A DNA stretch of 64,000 nt, from NCBI GenBank assembly GCA_016342585.1, contig JAEINK010000017.1, forward strand, positions 1 to 64,000. Reading direction: 5' to 3'. Source of the stretch: Spirochaetales bacterium. Lineage in GTDB: Bacteria > Spirochaetota > Spirochaetia > UBA9216. Position numbers and translations under genes: made by a program. Below the pieces are notes generated by a model, which was not told the origin of the DNA, searched no databases, and saw only the letters and a program-made list of their open reading frames with translations. Positions 8,877 to 17,681 of this stretch are shown here, piece by piece. Position 1 is the stretch's first letter. Each line of letters opens with the position of its first letter.

Positions 8877-9443
8877 ATGAAGGATGAAAAGAAGGTACTG
8901 TCAACGGAGCAGAATCAGGAACTGCTCAGAAAATTGCATGATCGGTTTGAAAAAAATATGCACCGCCATAAAGGCCTTGAGTGGCAAATGGTACAGGTAA
9001 AATTGGAATCCAATGCTGAAAAACTCTGGTCGCTGAACGAAATGGAACGAACAGGGGGAGAACCGGATATCATTTCATTCGATAAAAAGACAAACGAGTA
9101 CAGCTTCTATGATTGCTCTCCTGAAAGCCCAAAAGGCCGTCGAAGTATTTGTTATGATCGAGAAGGTCTGGAGTCAAGAAAAAAGTTCAGACCGGAGAAC
9201 AGTGCTATTGATATGGCAACTGCCATGGGCATTGAACTATTAACAGAAGAACAATATCGGGAATTACAGAATTTGGAGGATTTCGATATAAAAACGTCGA
9301 GCTGGGTAAAGACACCTGCTGAAATAAGAAAACTCGGAGGTGCACTCTTTTGTGATCGGCGCTTCAACCATGTTTTCGTTTATCACAATGGGGCCGAGTC
9401 TTATTATGGAGCAAGAGGGTTCCGGGGATTATTAAGGGTTTAA
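8877..9443 (+). CDS. DUF4256 family protein
   Basis: 188 residues matching my memory of the DUF4256 family. It begins with a helical segment (residues 10-60), then a region rich in Cys, Asp and aromatic residues (FDKKTNEYSFYDCSPESPKGRRS). The C-terminal FCDRRFNHVFVYHNGAESYYGARGFRG block is the most distinctive. No signal peptide or membrane segment. The family is found as single genes in many bacteria and its function is unknown. An AGAGG ribosome-binding site precedes the ATG. Neighbours give no pathway hint. Confidence 0.75.
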   Translation: MKDEKKVLSTEQNQELLRKLHDRFEKNMHRHKGLEWQMVQVKLESNAEKLWSLNEMERTGGEPDIISFDKKTNEYSFYDCSPESPKGRRSICYDREGLESRKKFRPENSAIDMATAMGIELLTEEQYRELQNLEDFDIKTSSWVKTPAEIRKLGGALFCDRRFNHVFVYHNGAESYYGARGFRGLLRV

Positions 9444-9541
9444 ATGTGAACTTTTTATTTTCTTAATCCTATAAGAATTCATACCAGAATTGCACTCGTT
9501 GTGTTTTTAACACCAAAAATTGTCTGACATAAGGAAGAGCT

Positions 9542-10099
9542 TTGAATTATATAAAAGAAATCAAAAACTATATACCAATAAATCAACAGGAAGAGCAGGA
9601 CAAAAAGGTCCTTATGGATTATATCAAAACCTTCCCTCACAATATATTGATTAGAGATAACGAATTTGCCCATATAACCAGTTCCGGTTTCATTGTAAAT
9701 CAATCTATAGATAAAGCATTGATGATTCACCATAACATCATGGATACCTGGGCCTGGACGGGGGGGCATATGGATGGAGAAAAGGATATGCTCCATGTCG
9801 CTGTAAAAGAGGCCCAGGAAGAGGCGGGCTTGAGTGATGTGACTCCCCTCTCGGATAAAATTGCATCCATTGATATCCTGACGGTAGAAGGTCATATAAA
9901 AAACGGGAGTTATATCTCATCCCATGTTCATCTCTCTATTGCTTATTTACTGGTTGCGGATGAAAAGGCCACCCTCTCTATAAAAGAAGATGAAAACTCA
10001 GATGTCCGCTGGTTCGATCTAAAGGATATCAACCTTGAGACCTTCAGTAAACATGATGTTTATCTCTATCAAAAACTGATAGATAAGGCGAAATTATGA
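9542..10099 (+). CDS. Nudix hydrolase
   Basis: 185 residues with a complete Nudix box, GHMDGEKDMLHVAVKEAQEEAG (residues about 76-97), including the REUXEEXGU-like metal-binding glutamates (Arg is replaced by Lys). Nudix enzymes cleave nucleoside diphosphates linked to another group; this substrate is not predictable. The start is a TTG just after AAGGAAGAG; there is no suitable ATG before the domain. A decayed copy of the same kind of gene lies at about 18.9 kb. The histidine kinase starts about 100 bases downstream. Confidence 0.85.
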   Translation: MNYIKEIKNYIPINQQEEQDKKVLMDYIKTFPHNILIRDNEFAHITSSGFIVNQSIDKALMIHHNIMDTWAWTGGHMDGEKDMLHVAVKEAQEEAGLSDVTPLSDKIASIDILTVEGHIKNGSYISSHVHLSIAYLLVADEKATLSIKEDENSDVRWFDLKDINLETFSKHDVYLYQKLIDKAKL

Positions 10100-10197
10100 A
10101 ACCTTGCAGGAAGTCGCTGGATAGATATAAAGATTGCTAAGGGATGACTTTTCGCATAAAATATTAAATATGAGAAATACAACAAGGGTGTAGAGCA

Positions 10198-11916
10198 ATG
10201 CTTAAACCTCTTCTACCCCATCGGTTTCTAATACGCATATTTCTATCTCTACTCCTGACAGGACTTGTTCAGGTGATTCTTCTTGGCACCTTTACCATCC
10301 TGTTCTCCACCCGACTTATTGAAGACACCTACAGGGACCAGTCGGCAGGAAGGATGGAGTTACTCGTAAGTAAGGTGAATACAATAATATCTGCCTATAG
10401 AGAAACGGAGCTTCGCTTATCAAGGAATACTCATATATTAGATTCCCTCTTTTCTACGGAAGAACCCGCCAAAGAAGAACTATCCCTGCTGTATCATAAT
10501 CTCTATAAAGAGCTCTCCGGCAGGATTGATGATGCTTCAGTTCATCTGGTTTCTGCAGAGGGAGATAGAATATACTCGACTCATGTTGTTCCGGCAATTT
10601 ATAACCCGAATTCTTCGGAACAATATCTGAGTACATATCTGAAACTTAAACAAAACAGGGAAACCTTTCCCATGGTAGACAGCTTTGTAAGCCCCAAAGG
10701 AGATAGAGTCGCCATTTCTCTTTTCCATCTTTTAGAATCTGAGAATGGGAGGAAAGGGTATATCATCACCGATTTAAACACGGAACCACTGGGCAAAGCA
10801 CTGGAAATCAACAATGCAGGTTTTTTCACAGATATCTACCTGCTTGATAATATCAACTATAAATTTGTCAGTCTTTTTCGAGAGGGAGTCTATGGAAACT
10901 TCTCGGAGCTGGGTTGGCAGGTACCAAAAGGTGATTCCGGTGTTTTTACAAAAGACGGTATCCTGGTGGCCTATAATTCCCTCTATCCTGAAGAATTAAC
11001 CCTGGCAGGAACTCTCCGTTATGGAACTGTCACAACAAACCTGTCATTCCTCACAAGAATGATCTTCATCATTTCCGTGGTTGGTCTGATACTTTCATCA
11101 CTGGTGGCCTATGCTCTGGCAAAAAGGATTACCCACCCTGTAACACTCCTTGTGGGTGCCATGAAAAAAATGGAAACCGGGGATCTCTCTGTTCAGGTTG
11201 AGGATTTCAATGAGGATGAATTTGAAATTCTTTTTCATGGTTTTAACCAAATGGCTTCCAGAATCAAATCCCTGATGGAGGCCAGAGTTGAAAAGGAGAA
11301 GGCTCTGAGCACAGCCGAACGCCATGCCCTGCAATCCCAGATTAATCCCCACTTCCTGTATAACACTTTGAACACAGTGAAGGCTATCTCCAAATTGCAT
11401 GGCGTAGAAGACATCACAACGATTATCACCCAGCTGGGTAAACTGCTGCGTGATTCCATTGATTCAAAAGAAGAGTTCACCACTGTTAGAGAGAGCCTGA
11501 ACCTGGTGGAAGGCTATCTCCAAATTCAAAGGATCCGTTATGGTTCCAGCTTCAATTGGGAAATTGAGGTTGATCAGGCACTGAATAATATAGAAATCCC
11601 CAGGCTGATCATTCAACCCATTGTGGAGAACTCGGTCATCCACGGACTAGAAAAACTCACAGGAAAGCGAAATATCCAGATAAAAGGAAGGTTGGATCCT
11701 CCGATGGTGACAGTCAAAGATAACGGTGCCGGTCTGACCGATGAAATCTGGCAGAGCGCCCTGAATGGGCAAAAAGGAGTGGGCCTGCAGAATGTGAATC
11801 GACGGCTGAAACTATACTATGGAGATGAAGCAGGTTTGTCTTATTCCAGGGAAGAAGATAATTCCATTGTAAAAATCCATCTAAGCTGGAAAAAAGGAGA
11901 ATCAAGTGAATCTTAA
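10198..11916 (+). CDS. Sensor histidine kinase, YesM/LytS type
   Basis: 572 residues. A membrane segment at about 13-35 is followed by an extracytoplasmic sensor domain (about 36-280, Cache-like by length and position), a second membrane segment (about 283-306) and a HAMP linker (about 307-360). The kinase part is of the His_kinase/YesM type: QSQINPHFLYNTLNT with the phospho-accepting His, IQPIVENSVIHGL (N box), VKDNGAGL and GVGLQNVNRRL (G boxes). Such kinases usually sense extracellular sugars or binding proteins and pair with AraC-type response regulators. The next gene overlaps it by 11 bases and is that partner. Confidence 0.93.
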   Translation: MLKPLLPHRFLIRIFLSLLLTGLVQVILLGTFTILFSTRLIEDTYRDQSAGRMELLVSKVNTIISAYRETELRLSRNTHILDSLFSTEEPAKEELSLLYHNLYKELSGRIDDASVHLVSAEGDRIYSTHVVPAIYNPNSSEQYLSTYLKLKQNRETFPMVDSFVSPKGDRVAISLFHLLESENGRKGYIITDLNTEPLGKALEINNAGFFTDIYLLDNINYKFVSLFREGVYGNFSELGWQVPKGDSGVFTKDGILVAYNSLYPEELTLAGTLRYGTVTTNLSFLTRMIFIISVVGLILSSLVAYALAKRITHPVTLLVGAMKKMETGDLSVQVEDFNEDEFEILFHGFNQMASRIKSLMEARVEKEKALSTAERHALQSQINPHFLYNTLNTVKAISKLHGVEDITTIITQLGKLLRDSIDSKEEFTTVRESLNLVEGYLQIQRIRYGSSFNWEIEVDQALNNIEIPRLIIQPIVENSVIHGLEKLTGKRNIQIKGRLDPPMVTVKDNGAGLTDEIWQSALNGQKGVGLQNVNRRLKLYYGDEAGLSYSREEDNSIVKIHLSWKKGESSES

Positions 11917-12733
11917 AGTCCTTGTTGTGGAGGATGAAGAATTAGTCCGGAATGAAATTGTTCTGACAACGCCCTGGGCAAGGTTCTCTTGTGAAGTGAT
12001 AGCCTCCGCAGATAACGGTCTGGTAGGTGAGAATCTCATACGTACTCTTCAACCGGACATTGTGATTACCGACATTCGTATGCCGGGACAGGATGGTATC
12101 GAAATGCTGAAAAAAATCACTCCCCCGGCAGCTCTGATCCTTACAGGACACAGTGATTTCAACTATGCCAGGCAGGCCTTACGACTGGGTGTGAAGGATT
12201 TTATCATTAAGCCAGTGGACGATGAGGAATTTTATGCCGCCCTGGATCGGGTATCAAAGGAACTCATAGCGATAAATGCAGATAGTCAAAGGATAGAAAC
12301 CAGCTCAGTCGCCCCCCCTCCTTATTCGTCTTTCAGGGAATATGTGAAACCTGAAGAGGGAGACAAGCAGGACTTCTATGTGGGAAAAGCTATCGAATAT
12401 ATAGGGGAGAACTACAGGAATGACATCTCTCTAAGAGATGCGGCGGAAAAAATCGGTATCACAGAAAGTTATTTATCGCGACTCTTTCGAATAAAAACAA
12501 ACTATTCTTTTCTGGAATATCTAAGGTTTCTCAGACTGAAAAAAGCACTGGAACTTCTAAGGGACAAAGGAAAGAGAATTAATGAAATAGGCAGAGAAAC
12601 AGGTTTCCGGGATATGAGTTACTTCAGCCGTATTTTCAGGAAATATATTGGCGTGTCTCCCCGTGTTTATCAGAATGGACTGAAGCAGAAATCTGCTCAT
12701 CCTTCAAAGGAGAAGAAATCTCCTGTTCTGTAA
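11906..12733 (+). CDS. Response regulator with AraC-type DNA-binding domain (YesN type)
   Basis: 275 residues. The receiver domain (about 1-120) has the acidic pair EDEE, the phospho-acceptor in ITDIRMPGQDG, TGH as the conserved Thr and the Lys of FIIKPV. Residues about 170-265 are a pair of AraC helix-turn-helix motifs: ISLRDAAEKIGITESYLSRLF and INEIGRETGFRDMSYFSRIFRKYIGVSP. The gene starts inside the end of the kinase gene, so the two are translationally coupled. It is shorter than typical YesN proteins because the middle domain is missing. It probably activates carbohydrate genes; the convergent solute-binding protein gene next door is one candidate target. Confidence 0.92.
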   Translation: MNLKVLVVEDEELVRNEIVLTTPWARFSCEVIASADNGLVGENLIRTLQPDIVITDIRMPGQDGIEMLKKITPPAALILTGHSDFNYARQALRLGVKDFIIKPVDDEEFYAALDRVSKELIAINADSQRIETSSVAPPPYSSFREYVKPEEGDKQDFYVGKAIEYIGENYRNDISLRDAAEKIGITESYLSRLFRIKTNYSFLEYLRFLRLKKALELLRDKGKRINEIGRETGFRDMSYFSRIFRKYIGVSPRVYQNGLKQKSAHPSKEKKSPVL

Positions 12734-12751
12734 TTTAATTCCCCGTATAAA

Positions 12752-14056
12752 CTAAAAATCGTTCAGAAGTTCCTGGGCTTTCGCTTTCAATATCGCGTGT
12801 GCCTGTACCGGTGAAATACCTGAAAGCATAACCGATTCCACAGCATCCCTAAGTAACTCCTCCATTTCCGCTCCGTTTTCTGCGGTATAAACGACTTCAG
12901 CCCGGGCAAGATCATTAACAAATATATCAGAATATGGCGTATTCCTGAAAGTATCGGATTCCATCAGCTTAATCGTTGGAGGAACTATATTCACTGATTG
13001 AAGATACTCTTCGTCGTGGCTCATCATATAACTGATAAATTTCCAGGCCATTTTAATATCTTTGTCTGTATTCTGTGCATTGACCATGTAGTACTGCCCG
13101 TAATATGAACTGGCAACATCCTTTACAGCATTCTCAAAACTGGGAAAGGGAACAACCATCCAGTCTCCACTTTCATAGAATTCCGGGTTATCACTTCGGA
13201 TACGGGCGGCCTGATAAAGGCCGGAAAGACACATTCCTATTTCATTATCGTCCATGTTAAACAGTTTTCTACCATTTTTATATGTAGGGGAACCAAGATT
13301 CCGACCGCTCGGCCCCCAGTCCTGCATATATGTTAGAAAATTTATCCAGGCATCATCGCCGATAATAGCGGTTTGACCATCATCACTGACCAGTTGTCCA
13401 CCTAATTGTTCTACCATGGGAATTATAGAGATCAAATAATAAGGATATCGAAAATCGAACCCCCTGCGGGTTATAGTCTGACCGTCCCGGAGTGTAAGTA
13501 TTTCAGAAATGTCAGCGACCTCCTCCCAGGTACGAGGATAGTCTTTTTCAGCATCAAGTCCGGCATCAGTAAAAACCCTCTTATTCAGGTATATTGCCCA
13601 GTTATTCAGCTCAAGGGGTATACCATAAATATCCCCCTCTGCGATAACAGAATCAAGAAAGCCATCAATATACTGGGCCGTCATATCATCAGCGTCGGTA
13701 TAACCGGCGGCAGCATAATCAACCGGAGCGACTCTGCGATTTATGATATATGAATAAGCCTGTTCAATTTGCATATTAAAGATATCCGGTCCTGCATTGG
13801 CGGCAAATGCAGTCAGGACCAGATCAAAGATCTTTTCGGATGAATAAGTTATCCTGTTAATAATAACATCTGGATTAGCCGCCATGAATTCTTCCGCATA
13901 CCTGTTTTCTATGGCATCCCGGTTCAAATCCTCATGCGTCCAGAATTCAAGGGTAATCGTATTGATGTCCGCCGGCTCTTCATCCCGGCCGGAGGCAAAG
14001 AGAAGCCCCGGCAGAATCATAAAAGAAGCTGCCAGGAACAAAAATGTATTCTTCAT
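12752..14056 (-). CDS. Extracellular solute-binding protein, family 1 (sugar type)
   Basis: 434 residues. The N-terminus is a signal peptide (a hydrophobic stretch ending LLFASG) followed by an acidic mature start (RDEEPAD). The rest has the layout of family 1 sugar-binding proteins (TLEFWTHEDLNRDAIENRY, FAANAGPDIFNM, GIPLELNNWAIYLNK). It captures a carbohydrate in the periplasm for an ABC importer, but no sugar-type permease gene adjoins it. The genes upstream on the same strand encode an importer with its own binding protein. It lies convergent to the two-component pair, so it could serve as ligand presenter for that kinase or work with a distant transporter. A palindrome just before the gene may control it. 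Confidence 0.88.
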   Translation of the reverse strand: MKNTFLFLAASFMILPGLLFASGRDEEPADINTITLEFWTHEDLNRDAIENRYAEEFMAANPDVIINRITYSSEKIFDLVLTAFAANAGPDIFNMQIEQAYSYIINRRVAPVDYAAAGYTDADDMTAQYIDGFLDSVIAEGDIYGIPLELNNWAIYLNKRVFTDAGLDAEKDYPRTWEEVADISEILTLRDGQTITRRGFDFRYPYYLISIIPMVEQLGGQLVSDDGQTAIIGDDAWINFLTYMQDWGPSGRNLGSPTYKNGRKLFNMDDNEIGMCLSGLYQAARIRSDNPEFYESGDWMVVPFPSFENAVKDVASSYYGQYYMVNAQNTDKDIKMAWKFISYMMSHDEEYLQSVNIVPPTIKLMESDTFRNTPYSDIFVNDLARAEVVYTAENGAEMEELLRDAVESVMLSGISPVQAHAILKAKAQELLNDF

Positions 14057-14074
14057 TTCCTTTATCCCATCCTA

Positions 14075-14095
14075 ATTGTATAGCCATTATACAAT
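14075..14095. promoter_or_regulatory. Perfect inverted repeat overlapping the -10 of the orphan binding-protein gene
   Basis: ATTGTATA-gccat-TATACAAT has two perfect 8-base arms around 5 bases, 19 bases upstream of the start of the solute-binding protein. Read on the minus strand it contains TATAAT, so a protein bound here would cover the -10 element. No good -35 was found. It is a likely repressor or activator operator; the regulator is unknown. Confidence 0.5.
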
Positions 14096-14166
14096 GCAAT
14101 CAGGCAGGATGCATGAATCAATTTTTATAAGAGTACCATTTTTTCAGTATCTACCACCTCTTTAGC

Positions 14167-14778
14167 TTAATTCACCACTTCAAAGGCCTTCTGCTCAAGC
14201 TCCCTCTGCAGAATATCAGGATTAGTCAAATGGATGGTTTCAAACCCTATTTTGCCGGCAGCCTCAATATTAATGGCTGTGTCATCTATAAAAAGCGACT
14301 CCTCAGGAATTACCTTATATTTTTCGATAAGACGATGGTATATATCCTTATCCGGTTTTAACATTTTCTCTTCAGCCGAAACAATCCCGCCACTGAACAC
14401 CTTGAAGAACTCATATTTATCAATAATATGACTGTAAATTCCCAAATGAATGTTTGAAAGATAAAAAAGGGTGTACCCCCCCTGGCGGTGAAGATTATTC
14501 AATATTTCAACAGTGCTCTCAATCGGTGTAAAGATACTGTAGAAATCCCCCATCACCTCTCTAAGGATATCTTCTTTTTCAGGATTTCTCTCAAGAAAAA
14601 TATTCAGGGCCTCTGCTTCAGAAATGGTACCTCTATCAAGCTCAATCCATTCATCTGTATCAAATATTGCGGAAAAAAGAAAAGATGCATCTTCATCAGA
14701 ATATTTATTACCTAAATACTCTTTGGGATTAAAATTCAACAGTACATTTCCGATATCAAAGATTATATTCTTTATCAC
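14167..14778 (-). CDS. HAD-superfamily hydrolase (subfamily IA, YihX-like)
   Basis: 203 residues, soluble. All four HAD motifs are present: IFDIGNV (nucleophile Asp), YLSNIH, the Lys of MLKPDKDIYHRL and FIDDTAINIEAA. The DxGN form of motif I and the helical cap between residues 15 and 85 fit the YihX-like phosphatases that dephosphorylate sugar phosphates. The start is a GTG behind GGAAGG. It follows the ABC permease gene by 84 bases on the same strand, so it may be the last gene of that operon. The substrate is not known. Confidence 0.87.
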   Translation of the reverse strand: MIKNIIFDIGNVLLNFNPKEYLGNKYSDEDASFLFSAIFDTDEWIELDRGTISEAEALNIFLERNPEKEDILREVMGDFYSIFTPIESTVEILNNLHRQGGYTLFYLSNIHLGIYSHIIDKYEFFKVFSGGIVSAEEKMLKPDKDIYHRLIEKYKVIPEESLFIDDTAINIEAAGKIGFETIHLTNPDILQRELEQKAFEVVN

Positions 14779-14862
14779 TCTAATTACCTTCCTGGAGTAT
14801 TTACTATATTGGGATCGCTTTTCCTATTCCGGCGTCCTTTTGACTTTATCGAAACAAATTGA

Positions 14863-16530
14863 TCAGCCTGCAATTGTTTCTTTTCCTACACCTAAAAACT
14901 TATTTACAATAAACAGTGCCAGACCTGTCGACACCAGCAGTATGGTAGCCAGAGCCGAGGCTGTCCCGAACAATCCATCTAGGACACTTAAATATATTCG
15001 TACCGGCATGGTCATCGTTTTTCCGACATATAAGACAATTGAGGAAGATAACTCGTTTACCGCAGTTACCCAGCTCATGATGGCTCCCGAGATAATACCG
15101 GGGATCATCAGAGGAAGAGTAACCTTGCGAAAAGTTCTTCCCGGAGGCGACCCAAGATTGATCCCGGCCTCTTCCAGTGCAGGATCTATCTGCTTAAGAA
15201 TCGAGGCACTGGATCTGATTGAATAGGGAAGCCGACGGATAAAATAGGCCATGATGATAATTGCCGCAGTTCCCGCCATATAAATAGGTTTACCATTGAA
15301 AGCGACAATAAAACCAATACCTAAAACAGTTCCCGGAATTATATAGGGGATCATGAGGAGCGGATCAAGTAACTTTGCCGGAAGGTTTTTCTTTCTTGAC
15401 ATTACGAATCCCAGAAGAGTTCCCACAATAACAATTAAAATTACAGCAGTTACAGAAAAAAGCAGACTGTTGGTTATGGTCTTCGGAACATCGTGGAAGA
15501 TTTTCTGATAACTCTGCAAACTGAATCCCGGATGAAAAACAGGTCCTTTTGTTTTTCGAAATGAGTATATGACCACCACAACCAGAGGGAGAGTACTGAC
15601 AGCAACAATCAGGTAGCTGATAAGGTGTGCACCAATGTTTGCCAACCCGTGCAGAGATTTGACTTCCTGCTTATTCAGCATGGTACTGGAATATTTTCTT
15701 CGGGAAGATGCATATCTTTGAAAAAAGATAACCAGTGTAGAAACCAGAATAAGAAGAATACTTACCGTGGAAGCAAGCCCCGGGTTTTCCCCTACTTCAC
15801 TTGTAAAAAGATTGTATGCCATGGTGGGCAATACATGAAAATTTCTTCCTATTATCATGGGAGTACCAAAATTCGCAAGAGACATCATAAAAGCCATAAG
15901 GCCGCCGGCACTTACCGAAGGAAGAACCAGGGGCAGTGTTACCCTGAAGAATCGCGTTATACTGTTAGCACCCAGATTTTCTGCAGCTTCTTCCAGGGAT
16001 CGGTCTACAGCAGTTAAGGCTCCGGATGTCAGAAGAAATACAAAGGGATAGTACTGAAGTGAATATACCAGTATTATTCCCCCCGGACCGAAGATTGTAG
16101 GAAAGTTAATCCCGAAAGAAAGAAAAAACTGACGTAGAAAACCATTATTTCCCATCATGATTATCCAGGAATATGCACCAATAAAGGGAGGTGCCAGAAG
16201 GGATAATACGGCGAAGGTTGCCAAAAGTGTTTTTCCGTAAATCTTAAACCTGGAGGTAAAATATGCCAGAGGGACACCCAAAAGAAGGGCCCCCAAAGTC
16301 CCCCCGACAGCTACAATCAGACTGTTGGAGATTGCACGATAATAATAAATCTTGGAAAAAAATTCTTTATAATTGGCTAAAGATAAATTCCCTGTTTCAT
16401 TACTGATAAAACTTGCCTTGAAAATATTAAAAAGTGGATAGATAAGAAGAACAATTACGATTAAGTAACCAAAAATCGTCACCAGAGTCCAGAAGTCAAA
16501 TTTTCCGGAACGGAGTCTTTTTATGTTCAT
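14863..16530 (-). CDS. ABC transporter permease, Fe3+/phosphonate type (double permease)
   Basis: 555 residues with about 12 membrane segments. Two permease units are fused head to tail, each with its own ATPase-contact loop: EEAAENLGANSITRFFRVTLPL near residue 185 and EEAGINLGSPPGRTFRKVTLPL near 460. This double build is typical of the FbpB/AfuB ferric-iron and PhnU phosphonate importers. Its start codon overlaps the stop of the ATPase gene by 4 bases. It forms the membrane channel for the binding protein encoded at 17682-18677. Confidence 0.92.
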   Translation of the reverse strand: MNIKRLRSGKFDFWTLVTIFGYLIVIVLLIYPLFNIFKASFISNETGNLSLANYKEFFSKIYYYRAISNSLIVAVGGTLGALLLGVPLAYFTSRFKIYGKTLLATFAVLSLLAPPFIGAYSWIIMMGNNGFLRQFFLSFGINFPTIFGPGGIILVYSLQYYPFVFLLTSGALTAVDRSLEEAAENLGANSITRFFRVTLPLVLPSVSAGGLMAFMMSLANFGTPMIIGRNFHVLPTMAYNLFTSEVGENPGLASTVSILLILVSTLVIFFQRYASSRRKYSSTMLNKQEVKSLHGLANIGAHLISYLIVAVSTLPLVVVVIYSFRKTKGPVFHPGFSLQSYQKIFHDVPKTITNSLLFSVTAVILIVIVGTLLGFVMSRKKNLPAKLLDPLLMIPYIIPGTVLGIGFIVAFNGKPIYMAGTAAIIIMAYFIRRLPYSIRSSASILKQIDPALEEAGINLGSPPGRTFRKVTLPLMIPGIISGAIMSWVTAVNELSSSIVLYVGKTMTMPVRIYLSVLDGLFGTASALATILLVSTGLALFIVNKFLGVGKETIAG

Positions 16531-17615
16531 ATCCGTACTCCCGTGTCCTTATCAAAATTTAAAATGGCATCTACAGGTATTTTAACAAAGACAGAGGTTC
16601 CAGTGGGCATCAGTGCTTCACTTTGAGGTTTATGCCTTTCAACGATTAATTTCTGATTATCACCGCAATTAACGGTATATCTGATGAGAGAACCGACAAA
16701 CGAGCTTTTCTCAATTACGCCAGGTAGACTTGAAAAATCATTATTGGATATTTCTTCTTTAACAATGCTCAGGTTCTCCGGTCGGACGGCCAGAGAGATT
16801 TTCTTCAGGGGGATATCGGAATCCGCTGTCCTGATTTTATGGTTATTTACCATGATAACAACTGAATTGTCACCTGAATCTATCACATCTCCCTCAAGAA
16901 AATTCATATCCCCCACAAATGATGCAACAAAGGTATTCACGGGATTCTTATAGATCTCCCAGGGAGTACCGACCTGCTGAATCACTCCACCGCTCATAAC
17001 AGCAATTTTATCGGAAATGGCCAGAGCCTCTTCCTGATCGTGGGTAACATATATGGTTGTAATCCCCAGCTGTTTCTGCATATTGCGGATTTCATCTCTC
17101 ATATCAACTCTTAACTTAGCATCCAGATTCGACAGAGGTTCATCCATCAAAAGGACCTTGGGTTCAATGACCATGGCACGGGCTAACCCAACCCTTTGCT
17201 GCTGCCCACCGCTTAACTGGTCAGGAGTACGAGTTTCATATCCGGTCAACTGGACCTGTGCCAATGCATTCGCCACTTTAATCCTGGTTTCTTCAGCGCC
17301 CAATTTCCTTGTCTTCAAACCAAAAGCTACATTTTCATAAACAGTCATATGTGGGAAAACAGCATAATTCTGAAAGACCATCCCTGTATCCCTTTTATAG
17401 GCGGGGATATCATCGATTATCTGATCTGAAACACTGATGTGCCCGGAATCCTGCCTATAAAACCCTGCAATTGTTCTTAGCAGGGTAGTTTTCCCACAGC
17501 CTGAGGGACCAAGAAGAGTAAAAAAATCACCGGTTTCTATTTTCTGATTAACATCTATTAATGCTTTGACACCTGGAAAGGTTTTGCTGATCCCCTCCAA
17601 CACTATTGAAGCCAT
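16527..17615 (-). CDS. ABC transporter ATPase, FbpC/PotA-like
   Basis: 362 residues. Walker A GPSGCGKTT, the Q-loop (FQNYAVFPHMT), the signature LSGGQQQR, Walker B VLLMDEPLSNLD and the switch His (YVTHDQEEAL) are all intact. The C-terminal third (about 240-360) is a TOBE domain as in CUT1, iron, polyamine and phosphonate importers. The ATG at 17615 is preferred over the track's GTG at 17627 because GGAGGAG sits between the two. It is preceded by a strong hairpin that separates it from the binding-protein gene. Confidence 0.92.
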   Translation of the reverse strand: MASIVLEGISKTFPGVKALIDVNQKIETGDFFTLLGPSGCGKTTLLRTIAGFYRQDSGHISVSDQIIDDIPAYKRDTGMVFQNYAVFPHMTVYENVAFGLKTRKLGAEETRIKVANALAQVQLTGYETRTPDQLSGGQQQRVGLARAMVIEPKVLLMDEPLSNLDAKLRVDMRDEIRNMQKQLGITTIYVTHDQEEALAISDKIAVMSGGVIQQVGTPWEIYKNPVNTFVASFVGDMNFLEGDVIDSGDNSVVIMVNNHKIRTADSDIPLKKISLAVRPENLSIVKEEISNNDFSSLPGVIEKSSFVGSLIRYTVNCGDNQKLIVERHKPQSEALMPTGTSVFVKIPVDAILNFDKDTGVRI

Positions 17616-17641
17616 CTGCTCCTCCACTGGAATATAATTAG

Positions 17642-17672
17642 AAATACGATCCCAGGTGCTGGGATCGTATTT
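17642..17672. terminator. Perfect 13-bp hairpin between binding-protein and ATPase genes
   Basis: AAATACGATCCCA and TGGGATCGTATTT are perfect complements around a 5-base loop. The hairpin sits just after the binding-protein stop codon and before the ATPase ribosome-binding site. The T-tract on the minus strand is weak (ATTTCTAATT), so partial termination or protection of the 3' end of the binding-protein message is more likely than a full stop. The effect would be more binding protein than ATPase or permease. Confidence 0.65.
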
Positions 17673-17681
17673 GAATACTGA

